In this document: positions 18,447-27,090 of the stretch, in pieces
Position numbering within the stretch: position 1 is the first letter of the stretch
Layout: each line of letters opens with the position of its first letter
Assembly (NCBI RefSeq): GCF_016056295.1
Contig: NZ_JAECZB010000016.1
Coordinates: forward strand, 1 to 64,000
Source: Atlanticothrix silvestris CENA357
Lineage (GTDB): Bacteria; Cyanobacteriota; Cyanobacteriia; Cyanobacteriales; Nostocaceae
Length of the DNA stretch: 64,000 bases
Direction of reading: 5' to 3'
Program-made: the position numbers and the translations under genes
Notes under the pieces: model-generated
Databases searched by the model: none
What the model was told of the DNA's origin: nothing
What the model saw: only the letters and a program-made list of their open reading frames with translations

Positions 18447-18541
18447 TTATAGACCGTATGAATCTCGATGCTGGTGTGCGTACCGCGCTGGCTACCGAAG
18501 CAGAATTAAAGCCATCTTAGAGGTGGCAAACGCGGCGATCG
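18447..18541 (+). pseudogene. GST 3' fragment, interrupted at the attC crossover
   Basis: Aligns to 12935-13030, the last 24 codons of the GST (AGACCG...GAATTAAAGCCATCT, TAG) and 20 bases beyond, with only a few substitutions. No upstream GST sequence is present; the homology starts at the predicted integron crossover point. Confidence 0.88.
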
Positions 18542-18690
18542 CGCTCAGGCAACTATGAAGGCTTCTTGTCGTTCTGAAGCGATGATACGCAATGGATGCT
18601 TGCTGTGACTTGAAGAAGGTTTTGGACAGGTTTTGGAAGGAGAAATTGGACAAGTTGCTTCCTGAAATACTTATAACTTCGTTAAGAATT

Positions 18691-19890
18691 ATGTCTGCAA
18701 TAGTAAAAACGCCACAGATATCGCGAATTGAAGTGCTGGCATCCGGTCTGGATAGTCCACGTAAGCTGAACTTTGGCCCTGATGGGGCACTTTATGTTGC
18801 CGAAGCAGGACGAGGGGGGACAGGTGCCAGTATTCCATCTCCAACTCAACCGGGCGCGTCTCTATTCTATGGTGCAACAGGTGCAATTACCCGGATTCAA
18901 AACGGTGTTGTAAAACGAGTCGTAACTGGACTACCATCGCTGGCATTACCCGATGGATCGGATGCAGCAGGTGTGAATGACATTGAGTTTGATGCCTATG
19001 GAAACGCCTATGCGATCGTTGGTCTTGCTAGTAATCCAGCTAATCGAGATAACCTTCTACAAGTTCCTGATTTTAGCCAGTTGCTCGCGATCGATAACTT
19101 TGATGGTGGTGCTTCCTGGACAAGATTGAGCGATTTTGGTGCTTATGAACAAAATAACAACCCTGATGGGCAAAACGTAGACACAAACCTCTATGACTTG
19201 CTGATTGCAGATAATATAGCCTATGTCGTAGATGCAGGTGCCAATGCTTTGCTCTTTCAGCGAGCCTTTGGTGGCGAACCGACTTTAGAAACCGTCTTTC
19301 CAACTCGTACCACGACTGATCCACTCACAGGTGAAGCCGTGGTGCGGCAGCCTGTCCCCACCTCAGTTACCGTTGGCCCTGATAACGCTCTCTATGTTGG
19401 TGAATTGACTGGGTTTCCTTTTCAAGCAGAAACTGCACAAGTTTATCGCATCAATGCTGAAGGTCAACCGGAAGTCTATGCAGGGGGATTTACGCATATC
19501 GCCGATCTAGCCTTTGATAAATTTGGCGGTCTGTATGTCCTGGAATATGATGCTGATGGAATCTTGAATGGAAGTGACGCAGGTGCCCTGATTTATGTGT
19601 CTCCAGATGGTAAAACTCGCACCACGATCGCGGATGATGAGCTAATTAATCCGACAGGTCTAGAAATCGGTTCTGATGGTGATATTTACATTTCCAACAA
19701 AGGCTTTATCGCAGGACAAGGAGAGGTGCTGCGGTTGAGTTTAGAGAAGGATATAACCTTCGGTTGTGCTCCGCCGTATGACTTGGTGAAGTACTGCATA
19801 ATGGCGATCTCGGCAGATAGCGATCTGGCGAATGTCTACCATCCTCTGTTGAGTCATTCGTTTCCTATCCAATCATATTCAGGAGCTTGA
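18691..19890 (+). CDS. ScyD/ScyE-like NHL/beta-propeller protein, altered ends
   Basis: About 400 residues forming a repeat propeller (VLASGLDSPRKLNFGPDG, SVTVGPDNALYVGEL, HIADLAFDKFGGLYVLEY, NPTGLEIGSDGDIYISNK). This resembles the ScyD/ScyE proteins of scytonemin clusters and related exported propellers. Family members usually have a signal peptide; here the N-terminus at 18691 is only MSAIVKTPQIS. An upstream in-frame start at 18592 adds a charged, non-signal stretch. The last 45 residues after GQGEVLRLS also look foreign. The ends were probably exchanged by recombination, leaving a cytosolic or inactive product. Confidence 0.75.
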   Translation: MSAIVKTPQISRIEVLASGLDSPRKLNFGPDGALYVAEAGRGGTGASIPSPTQPGASLFYGATGAITRIQNGVVKRVVTGLPSLALPDGSDAAGVNDIEFDAYGNAYAIVGLASNPANRDNLLQVPDFSQLLAIDNFDGGASWTRLSDFGAYEQNNNPDGQNVDTNLYDLLIADNIAYVVDAGANALLFQRAFGGEPTLETVFPTRTTTDPLTGEAVVRQPVPTSVTVGPDNALYVGELTGFPFQAETAQVYRINAEGQPEVYAGGFTHIADLAFDKFGGLYVLEYDADGILNGSDAGALIYVSPDGKTRTTIADDELINPTGLEIGSDGDIYISNKGFIAGQGEVLRLSLEKDITFGCAPPYDLVKYCIMAISADSDLANVYHPLLSHSFPIQSYSGA

Positions 19891-19924
19891 ACGGTGACAA
19901 AACCGAACATTTGCAGGAGGTCTA

Positions 19925-20494
19925 ATGTTTATCGATTACCTTACACTCATGCTGATTAATCTATCGGCTGGACTCGCTCTGTTAGCTGCCTATGTATATT
20001 TTGGTCTTAGTAGTTCAAATCAGAAACGCTGGATTCCAGGCTTTGGTGTAGTCGGCGCGATCGCTTTAGTCACTGGCTTACACATGACTTTTACCTGGCC
20101 CATTATTGGTAGTTTCAATGTTGCCTTTGGTGAAACAACTGTTCTGTTTGGCATTTTGTTTGTAGGAACTTCCCTAACTCTGGCAATGGGTTGGGAATTA
20201 TTTACCCTGGGCATTTATGGATTCTTTGCAGGACTGGTATCGCTTCTAATTGGCTTTCGCATCATAAACCTAGGAATAACACAACTTCCTTTGCTGTCAG
20301 GAATTGGGTTCATTCTCGTTGGCTTAGGAGGAATTTTTTCTGTACCAACCCTCTCTCTCAAATCAACCCGGCTCTTGCGAACTATTGGAGCAATTGTGTT
20401 AAGTGTGGCAGCTCTCATCTTTGCTTATATCGGATTGACTGCCTACTGGGCGCATCTTGCGGACTTTTCGACATGGAAGCCCCTGCCAAGATAG
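19925..20494 (+). CDS. DUF981-type membrane protein, copy 1
   Basis: A 189-residue integral membrane protein with about six transmembrane segments, starting FIDYLTLMLINLSAGLALLA. Conserved polar motifs are LHMTFTWPIIGSFNVAFGE, unusual within a hydrophobic protein. It resembles DUF981 proteins known from archaea and some bacteria; the function is unknown. GCAGGAGG precedes the start by 6 bases. It is a close paralogue of 22077-22655, and the pair brackets the dioxygenase and lipocalin-like genes. Confidence 0.78.
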   Translation: MFIDYLTLMLINLSAGLALLAAYVYFGLSSSNQKRWIPGFGVVGAIALVTGLHMTFTWPIIGSFNVAFGETTVLFGILFVGTSLTLAMGWELFTLGIYGFFAGLVSLLIGFRIINLGITQLPLLSGIGFILVGLGGIFSVPTLSLKSTRLLRTIGAIVLSVAALIFAYIGLTAYWAHLADFSTWKPLPR

Positions 20495-20543
20495 TCGCCG
20501 TAAAACAACCATCATTAATCACGTAACTAAAAAGGAGTTTGAT

Positions 20544-21407
20544 GTGCAGAAAATCACACTTGACACTATCACTGAAGCCGTCATTAATCATGGCGATCGC
20601 GGCAAATCTCACCCGCGACTCTATGAAATTTACACGAGCTTGGTTCGACATTTGCATGACTTTGTGCGTGAGGTGAATCTGACTGAATCAGAATTGCAGC
20701 AGGGACGTAATTTTCTCAACCAGGCAAGTCATCACACTCAAGAGATTCCCACTGGAGAGATCCATGTGTTGACGGATCTACTAGGGATCTCAGAGTTGGT
20801 AGAATTGCTGCACGATGCCCATCGCAGTACAGAAAGCAATTTAGAAGGGCCATTGTATGTGCCGAATGCACCAGAAAGGCAGATGGGCGATCGCTTGGGT
20901 ATTGATACAGAAGGAGATTCGCTTTTCCTGTCAGGTAGGGTTTTAGATTTGAACGGTCAACCGATCGCCAATGCTCTGATTGATGTTTGGCAACCCAACT
21001 CCAAAGGGTTATATGATGTCCAAGAGCCATCTCAGCCGTTGGGGAGTTTTCGCGGACGCTTCAAAACGAACGAGAGTGGAAAGTATAGGTTTGAAACCGT
21101 CGTGCCACTAGGTTACAAAGTGCCAAGCAGTGGTCCATGTGGCGAGTTGCTGGGACTCTTGGGACGGCATCCCTGGCGGGCGGCTCACATCCATTTCAAA
21201 CTCAGTGCTCCGGAGTACACTCCACTAACAACCCAAATTTTTATTGCTGGCGATCCTCACCTGGATTCAGATACAACCTTTGCAGTGCGATCGGCGATCG
21301 TTCAATTGCAAAAGCACGAAGCACCAGAGGAACTCAAGGCACACAATCAAAGTAAACCGTTTTACACGTCTGAGTTTGATTTTGTGTTGAAACCCGCTAC
21401 TCTCTAG
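20544..21407 (+). CDS. Intradiol ring-cleavage (catechol-type) dioxygenase
   Basis: A 287-residue non-haem Fe(III) dioxygenase. The N-terminal helical dimerisation domain is followed by the barrel core with ligands Tyr in GLYDVQ (near 156), Tyr in GYKVPSSG (near 190) and two His in AAHIHF (near 214-216). The family opens catechol or hydroxyquinol between the hydroxyls to muconates. The GTG at 20544 is chosen because AAAGGAG lies 7 bases upstream and family homology begins there. The genes for a full beta-ketoadipate route are not in the window. Confidence 0.88.
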   Translation: MQKITLDTITEAVINHGDRGKSHPRLYEIYTSLVRHLHDFVREVNLTESELQQGRNFLNQASHHTQEIPTGEIHVLTDLLGISELVELLHDAHRSTESNLEGPLYVPNAPERQMGDRLGIDTEGDSLFLSGRVLDLNGQPIANALIDVWQPNSKGLYDVQEPSQPLGSFRGRFKTNESGKYRFETVVPLGYKVPSSGPCGELLGLLGRHPWRAAHIHFKLSAPEYTPLTTQIFIAGDPHLDSDTTFAVRSAIVQLQKHEAPEELKAHNQSKPFYTSEFDFVLKPATL

Positions 21408-21437
21408 CAGAAAATTATAAAGCAACGGTTGCACATT

Positions 21438-21902
21438 ATGTCTACACCATCAATCCAGAACAATCCGCTAATTGGCATTTGGAAGTTAATTTCTGCAACT
21501 GCCATTTACGCTGATGGAACGGTGACTCCAGACGTATATGGAACTCATCCGGTTGGCTACATCACTTACACATCAGATGGTCACATGATGGTGATGTTTT
21601 CTAGGAGCGATCGCCCATCGTTGAGTCAGGAAGTGCGATCGCCGTTGAGTCCAGAGATGCAATCTCTACCGGCTGAAGAACTTGCTCAAGCATTCACAAC
21701 ATTCAATGCTTATGCAGGAACTTATACCTTGAGTGGCAACACTGTAACTCATCACATTGAAATTGCATCCATTCCGAATCGAGTGAGTACAACGTTGGTT
21801 CGCACCTTTACTCTAAACGAAAATCAGGTAACACTGAGGACTTCGCCAGTCCTAAACGATGGTGTGGAGATAGTGTTTGAGCTGGTGTGGGAACGCATTT
21901 GA
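21438..21902 (+). CDS. Lipocalin-like domain protein
   Basis: A 154-residue protein with NPLIGIWKLISATAIYADG at the start and strand repeats through GYITYTSDGHMMVMFSR and RTFTLNENQVTLRTSP, typical of the bacterial Lipocalin_5-like family. No signal peptide, so it is probably cytosolic and binds a small hydrophobic ligand. It lies 30 bp after the dioxygenase and is likely cotranscribed with it. The ATG at 21438 starts MSTPSI; 21429 would add three residues. Confidence 0.78.
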   Translation: MSTPSIQNNPLIGIWKLISATAIYADGTVTPDVYGTHPVGYITYTSDGHMMVMFSRSDRPSLSQEVRSPLSPEMQSLPAEELAQAFTTFNAYAGTYTLSGNTVTHHIEIASIPNRVSTTLVRTFTLNENQVTLRTSPVLNDGVEIVFELVWERI

Positions 21903-22076
21903 TTACGTCTTGAACCCAGATTTAAGCACATGAAAGCTGCCTCTGACTTGTAGATGAGATCGGTAAACTTCAGTGCTTTAAATAAGATAAACGAAGAATG
22001 AGAACAACACAACATCTGTTTCTCAGATTTCTACAACATGAATATTTCTGGCATCAAACACTTGCAGGAGATCTAA

Positions 22077-22655
22077 ATGTTTATCGACTACATTACACTC
22101 ATGCTCATGAATCTGGTAGCTGGACTTGTTTTGCTAGCAACCTATGTGTACTTTGGTCTTGATGAATCCAATCAGAAACGCTGGGTTCCAGGCTTTGGTA
22201 TGGTTGGCGCGATCGCGTTAGTCACTGGCTTACACATGACGTTTACCTGGCCTGTGATTGGTAGTTTCAATATTGCCTATGGTGAAACAAGTGTCCTGTT
22301 TGGCATTCTATTTATTGGGACTTCTCTAGCTCTGGCAATGGGTTGGGATCTGCTCACCATAAGTATTTATGGATTTTTTGCAGGTCTAGTATCACTTCTC
22401 ATTGGCGTTCGCTTCATCAACTTAGGGTTAACACCGACGCCTTTGCGGGTAGGAATTGCGTTCATTTTGGTTGGCTTAGGCGGAGTGTTTTCTGCACCAA
22501 CGCTTTATTTCAGAAAAAATCGGCTTTTACGAACAATTGGAGCAATTGTGTTACTTGTAGCAGCCCTCATCTTTACTCACATCGGACTGGATGCTTACTG
22601 GGCACATCTTGAAACCTTCTCGACGTGGCAACCCGGGTTGTGGCGCAAAAACTGA
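22077..22655 (+). CDS. DUF981-type membrane protein, copy 2
   Basis: A 192-residue paralogue of 19925-20494, with matching membrane segments and the same motif LHMTFTWPVIGSFN. Even the ribosome-site region (TTGCAGGAGATCTAA) is conserved between copies. Differences are scattered and mostly conservative, so both copies appear functional. Duplication of a segment followed by insertion of the dioxygenase/lipocalin pair, or the reverse order, could explain the layout. Confidence 0.78.
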   Translation: MFIDYITLMLMNLVAGLVLLATYVYFGLDESNQKRWVPGFGMVGAIALVTGLHMTFTWPVIGSFNIAYGETSVLFGILFIGTSLALAMGWDLLTISIYGFFAGLVSLLIGVRFINLGLTPTPLRVGIAFILVGLGGVFSAPTLYFRKNRLLRTIGAIVLLVAALIFTHIGLDAYWAHLETFSTWQPGLWRKN

Positions 22656-22823
22656 TTAGTGGTAAAGTAAGCAGGCTCAAACTGCCCTCCTTGCCCTCCG
22701 ATGTCTACTTCTTCACAATAGTTTTTGCGACAGAACCTTGTTAAGACGGTGCTCGATCGCTGCATAACAATTGCGATGCAACAGACAAAAACACACCATT
22801 GATTTACAAAGGAGAAACCTCTC

Positions 22824-23660
22824 ATGCCTTACATTACTGTTGGTCAAGAAAACTCTGCAAACATCGATCTCTACTACGAAGATCTGGGAACAGGACAACC
22901 CGTTGTTCTGATTCATGGATTTCCATTGAACGGACATTCCTGGGAGAAGCAGGTTTTAGTTTTACTGAACGCAGGATATCGAGTAATTACCTACGATCGC
23001 CGAGGATTTGGCGCTTCTAGCCAACCTTCCTTTGGCTATGACTACGATACTTTTGCAGCCGATTTGAACGCGCTGATCACCAAACTTGACTTGCAAAATA
23101 CCGTGTTGGTTGGCTTCTCAATGGGAACCGGCGAAGTCACGCGCTATCTTGGCAAGTATGGCTCAGAGCGGGTGCAGAAAGCGGTGCTAATGGCTCCTGT
23201 TCCACCCTTTCTGTTAAAGACGAACGACAATCCAGAAGGCGTTGACCAAAGCGTTTTCGATGGCATTATGAAAGCGATCATTGAAGACCGTCCAGCCTAT
23301 TTCTCTGCGTTCTTCAAAGAGTTTTTCAATGTCGATGTGTTGTTGGGCGATCGCATCAGCAATGAAGCAATTCAAGCAAGTTGGAATGTGGCAGCAGGGG
23401 CTTCTGCTAAAGCAACTTTAGATTGTGTACCTTCCTGGCTGACTGATTTTCGTGATGATTTGCCCCGGATTGATGTGCCGACTCTGATTATTCATGGAGA
23501 TAGCGATCGCATTTTGCCGCTTGAGTCCACCGCCGCCAGACTGCCAAAGCTGATTAAAAACAGTCAACTTGCGATCGTTCCTGGCGGGCCGCACGCCATC
23601 AACTGGACTCATGCCGATCGGGTCAATCCCCTGTTACTGGACTTTCTTCAGCAAAAATAA
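22824..23660 (+). CDS. Alpha/beta hydrolase, non-haem chloroperoxidase/arylesterase type (intact)
   Basis: A 278-residue serine hydrolase with complete machinery: HGFPLNGHSW oxyanion loop, GFSMGTGEV nucleophile near residue 99, HGDSDRILP acid near 226 and GGPHAINWTH His near 256. This family includes cofactor-free perhydrolases/chloroperoxidases and arylesterases. AAAGGAGAAACC precedes the ATG. It is the only intact copy in the window: 13094 has a stop and truncation, and 14472 lacks the 5' end. Its upstream 75 bp is also repeated at 13019-13093. Confidence 0.92.
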   Translation: MPYITVGQENSANIDLYYEDLGTGQPVVLIHGFPLNGHSWEKQVLVLLNAGYRVITYDRRGFGASSQPSFGYDYDTFAADLNALITKLDLQNTVLVGFSMGTGEVTRYLGKYGSERVQKAVLMAPVPPFLLKTNDNPEGVDQSVFDGIMKAIIEDRPAYFSAFFKEFFNVDVLLGDRISNEAIQASWNVAAGASAKATLDCVPSWLTDFRDDLPRIDVPTLIIHGDSDRILPLESTAARLPKLIKNSQLAIVPGGPHAINWTHADRVNPLLLDFLQQK

Positions 23661-23798
23661 TCAGTGAGCTGCCGCATTTCTGACTTGTGAAAAAACTCTA
23701 CGATTCATCTCGGCGGTGCAAGCAGCGAATGAATCAGGTCGTGGAGTGGCGATATGCTGGCGTTTCAAGATCGGTTCTCAAACAGAAGGAGATTTGCG

Positions 23799-24482
23799 AT
23801 GAAAATTCTCATGGTTCTCACGTCTCATGACCAACTCGGCGACACCGGAAAGAAAACTGGTTTTTGGCTGGAAGAGTTCGCCGCTCCCTATTACGTGCTG
23901 AAGGATGCCGGAGCGGAGATCACGCTAGCCTCACCGAAGGGCGGTCAGCCGCCGCTCGATCCAAAAAGCGATCTACCCGAAAACCAAACCGAATTAACGA
24001 AGCGCTTCCGCACCGACACCGCTGCACAGGCTGAACTTGCCAACACGAAAAAGCTAGCCGACGTGTCCGCAGACGATTTCGACGCAGTTTTCTACCCCGG
24101 TGGACATGGCCCGATGTGGGATATGCCCGACAACGCGACATCGATCGCGCTGATCGAAGCCTTTGTGAAAGCCGACAAGCCAGTCGGTGCGGTGTGTCAT
24201 GCCCCGATCGCATTGGTTAATGTGCGGGGAAAGGACGGCGAGTATCTGATTAAAGGCAAGTGGGTGACCGGGTTCACGAATGCAGAAGAAGAAGCGGTGG
24301 GCTTAACAGCGGTCGTACCTTTCCTGTTGGAAGACTGGTTAAAGGAACGAGGAGGTATCTACAGCAAGGCTGTCAACTGGACTCCCTACGTCCAAGTGGA
24401 CGGCAAACTGGTAACTGGACAGAACCCTGCCTCTTCGGAACCCGCAGCGGAAGAGGTGCTGAAGCTGCTTCGCTCTGTCTGA
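23799..24482 (+). CDS. DJ-1/PfpI-family (HchA-like) protein
   Basis: A 227-residue class I glutamine-amidotransferase-like protein with the nucleophile Cys in GAVCHAPIAL (near 132), upstream FYPGGHGPMWD, and Glu in the WLEEF segment near the N-terminus. Related proteins act as glyoxalase III/deglycase-like or chaperone proteins under carbonyl stress. AGAAGGAG precedes the ATG at 23799. Richer in GC than the preceding hydrolase, so possibly acquired. Confidence 0.88.
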   Translation: MKILMVLTSHDQLGDTGKKTGFWLEEFAAPYYVLKDAGAEITLASPKGGQPPLDPKSDLPENQTELTKRFRTDTAAQAELANTKKLADVSADDFDAVFYPGGHGPMWDMPDNATSIALIEAFVKADKPVGAVCHAPIALVNVRGKDGEYLIKGKWVTGFTNAEEEAVGLTAVVPFLLEDWLKERGGIYSKAVNWTPYVQVDGKLVTGQNPASSEPAAEEVLKLLRSV

Positions 24483-24546
24483 TCTAATGTGAATGGACAG
24501 CAGACGATTGATCCATCTATTTATCTAGTTCTGAAGAGGCAATTCT

Positions 24547-25440
24547 ATGACTGTCCCTACTCAAACATCTCGAACCATTGCCGGAGTCATCAACAGCGTT
24601 GAAACACTCGAAGGAGGCGGATTTCTTGTCCGTCGTCCCTTTCCCAAAAGTAGCTTCTCTGAATTTGACCCGTTTCTCCTCCTCGACGAGTTGGGGCCGA
24701 TTAATCTAAAGCCGGGTCAGGCAAAAGGTGCACCCGATCATCCGCACCGGGGCTTTGAAATCGTCAGCTATGTCTTGGATGGACGGTTAGAACACAAAGA
24801 TTCTGCGGGGCACGCCGGGCTACTAAATCCAGGTGATGTCCAGTGGATGACAGCAGGTGCCGGGGTCGTGCATTCCGAGATGCCGGAGTCAATGTTTACC
24901 CAAACTGGTGGACGGCTCCACGGCATTCAACTATGGGTCAATCTGCCACAACGACACAAAATGATGCCACCCCGCTATCAGGAAATTCCAGCGGCTCACA
25001 TTCCGGTAGCTCAAACCGAAGATAGGTCTGTGACGGTGCGGGTGATTGCGGGAGAAGCGTTAGGGGCAAAAGCCGTAATTCAGACGCGCACACCGATAAT
25101 TTACCTCCACTTCACCCTGCAACCAGGGGCAACGATAATCCAGCCTGTACCCAAAGAGTACAACGCCTTTGCCTATGTACTGGAGGGGTCTGGGTTGTTT
25201 GGGACAGAGCCAGCGCCTGGTGATGATGGGCAGATGGTGCTCTTTTCTCAAGATGGAGAAGATGTGGCGATCTCCAACCCTGCTGATGCTCAGCGTCCTC
25301 TAGATCTTTTGCTGATTGCAGGTGTCCCCCTTAACGAACCAGTCGTGCGCTACGGTCCATTTGTCATGAACACTGAAGCTGAAATTGCCCAGGCGATCGA
25401 CGACTACCAGGAAGGAAGGATGGGACGGATTGATGCTTAA
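24547..25440 (+). CDS. Pirin-family bicupin
   Basis: A 297-residue bicupin. The metal-binding strand set of the first cupin is clear: DHPHRGFEIVSYVLDG, LEHKDSAG and the later Glu/His in VHSEMPES. Pirins bind Fe or Zn, and some have quercetin 2,3-dioxygenase activity. It overlaps the following small ORF by 8 bases, which indicates an operon. Intact and of usual length. Confidence 0.92.
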   Translation: MTVPTQTSRTIAGVINSVETLEGGGFLVRRPFPKSSFSEFDPFLLLDELGPINLKPGQAKGAPDHPHRGFEIVSYVLDGRLEHKDSAGHAGLLNPGDVQWMTAGAGVVHSEMPESMFTQTGGRLHGIQLWVNLPQRHKMMPPRYQEIPAAHIPVAQTEDRSVTVRVIAGEALGAKAVIQTRTPIIYLHFTLQPGATIIQPVPKEYNAFAYVLEGSGLFGTEPAPGDDGQMVLFSQDGEDVAISNPADAQRPLDLLLIAGVPLNEPVVRYGPFVMNTEAEIAQAIDDYQEGRMGRIDA

Positions 25441-25846
25441 CACATCTCAATATCAAATTAGTCAACGTCAACGCTTGAGTGAGTTACGAATCAAGCTACT
25501 GCATCTGCACAAGCTTTTACTAGAGACTGAGCGTCTTACCTATGAGCAAGTTCGAGGGCAAGTTTCTAAAGGTGAATTGCTACAACTGGTGATTAGTCAT
25601 GAGCAGTTTGTCTGGTTGCATCGACTCTCAGAATTGATTATCCAAATCGATGAGTTGCTTCATACCGATGAACCTGTTACATCAGAGGCAATTGAAGCGA
25701 TCGACAGTGACATTCGGACACTGCTCAGTCCCGATGAATCGGGCGATGAGTTTGCCATGAAGTATAATACGGCGCTTCAACGCCACCCCGATGTCGTGTT
25801 AGCTCATGCAGATGTGATGATGTTGCTGATTTCTGACAGTATTTAA
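25433..25846 (+). CDS. Hypothetical helical protein after pirin
   Basis: A 137-residue, all-helical, Leu- and Glu-rich protein (LSELRIKLLHLHKLLLETE, FVWLHRLSELIIQIDELLHT). The ATG at 25433 overlaps the pirin stop, which implies coupled translation. It resembles short uncharacterised proteins found beside pirin-like genes, but I cannot name a family. Confidence 0.65.
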   Translation: MLNTSQYQISQRQRLSELRIKLLHLHKLLLETERLTYEQVRGQVSKGELLQLVISHEQFVWLHRLSELIIQIDELLHTDEPVTSEAIEAIDSDIRTLLSPDESGDEFAMKYNTALQRHPDVVLAHADVMMLLISDSI

Positions 25847-25864
25847 CCCGTTTAACCACAGTCT

Positions 25865-25966
25865 GGAATTGCTTTGGGAACAGCTTTTGAGGATCTGCTT
25901 GAAGATTGGTTCTGTCCAGTCTGTGGCGCGAAGAATGTGAAAAAACTGTGTGATTCACCCCGTTGA
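25865..25966 (+). pseudogene. Rubredoxin C-terminal remnant
   Basis: Reads [20 protein letters not shown], the second metal-binding knuckle (CPVCG) and the preceding conserved segment of rubredoxins. The first CxxC half and a start codon are missing. The last residues CDSPR end in TGA. A rubredoxin gene, presumably from another part of the same redox locus, has been truncated here. Confidence 0.75.
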
Positions 25967-26025
25967 GTCAGACTCACACGCTAGGGCGTGTCTGAAAAGT
26001 AAACATTGAATGGAGACTTATAGCG

Positions 26026-26691
26026 ATGTCTAAAAATCCAAAAATCGGACTGGAAGGACTGCTTCGTCCAGAAGATAGCATCCTGGTACTGATTGACCAC
26101 CAGCCTTACCAGTTCACCAACCTGAACAGCCATGAACCTACGATGATCATTAACAATGTTATTGGTCTTGCTAAATCGGCAAAGGTGTTTAACGTACCCA
26201 CAATCCTTACCAATGTCATGGAAGAAAGAGGGGGTCATATCATTAAGGGACTACAGGATGTTTTTCCTGATCAAAAACCGATCAACCGCACTTCCATCAA
26301 TACCTGGGAAGAGCCAAACGTTACAGATGTAGTGAAGAAAAGTGGCCGCAAGCAACTTATACTTGCTGCGCTTTGGACCGAGGTCTGTCTCGCAATGCCA
26401 GCAATCCAGGCGCTGGGTGAAGGTTATGACGTATTCATCGTTACCGATGCTTCGGGCGGTGTTACTGCGGAAGCTCATGACATGGCGGTTCGCCGGATGG
26501 TTCAGGCTGGTGCAGTTCCAATCAACTGGATGGCTGTACTTTTTGAGTGGCAACGTGACTGGGCACGCACAGAAACATCTGCGGATGTATCAGAGATTGT
26601 TCTTGAGCATGGCGGTGCTAGTGCGGTAGCCCTTGCATGGGAACTTCAGCTCCTTGCAACAACCGCTCCAGTGACCTCAGGTGGACACTAA
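26026..26691 (+). CDS. Isochorismatase-family (YcaC-like) cysteine hydrolase, copy 2
   Basis: A 221-residue protein with Asp in VLIDHQPYQ near 24, Lys/Trp in INTWEEPNV and Cys in TEVCLAMPA near 123. Length and motif spacing match YcaC-like hydrolases. Its sequence differs clearly from the copies at 8158 and 41642, so the three are old paralogues or separate acquisitions. It is followed by the remains of an AraC regulator, which might once have controlled it. Confidence 0.88.
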   Translation: MSKNPKIGLEGLLRPEDSILVLIDHQPYQFTNLNSHEPTMIINNVIGLAKSAKVFNVPTILTNVMEERGGHIIKGLQDVFPDQKPINRTSINTWEEPNVTDVVKKSGRKQLILAALWTEVCLAMPAIQALGEGYDVFIVTDASGGVTAEAHDMAVRRMVQAGAVPINWMAVLFEWQRDWARTETSADVSEIVLEHGGASAVALAWELQLLATTAPVTSGGH

Positions 26692-26725
26692 TACTTGAGG
26701 TTTCCTCTACGGAAGCAACCAGTAA

Positions 26726-27055
26726 AACAGGAGACAGTATTTTGAAAAAGATAAAATACTGTCTCCGTCTCAAGCGTTAGTGATTCATCTGTTACGCCAC
26801 TATTCTGAGGTCGTACAAATTATCATGCCTGAGAATAAAAGCTTAACTTACAGCCAATTGCAGCAGGCGATCGATTACATTCATGCTCATCTGAATCGTG
26901 ATTTATCCTTAGCCGAACTGGCAAGTGTAGTTAACATCAGCCCGACTTACTGTGCAAGTTTGTTTAAGCGAACGATGGGGATTTCGCCCCATCAGTACGT
27001 AATTCAACGGCGCGTGAAACAGGCAAATTTCTCCTCCAAAATTTACAGATTTTGA
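26726..27055 (+). pseudogene. AraC-family regulator, truncated at both ends
   Basis: The open frame (in-frame TAA at 26723) encodes the linker and the first AraC helix-turn-helix (LSLAELASVVNISPTYCASLFKRTMGISPHQYVIQRRV). It then runs into unrelated residues (NFSSKIYRF) and stops before the second HTH. The N-terminal ligand domain is absent. A product from the internal ATG at 26824 would have half a DNA-binding domain, so it is most likely inactive. Confidence 0.85.
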
Positions 27056-27090
27056 ACTTGCTCCAATTGTGTAATTGCAAGCCTAAACTT

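Noticed and set aside
25981-25996. GGGCGTGTCTGAAAA as an IS terminal repeat, with GGACACGCCC at 8092 and 28785
   Set aside because: Short matches occur in opposite orientation far apart, without target duplications or transposase; could be chance.
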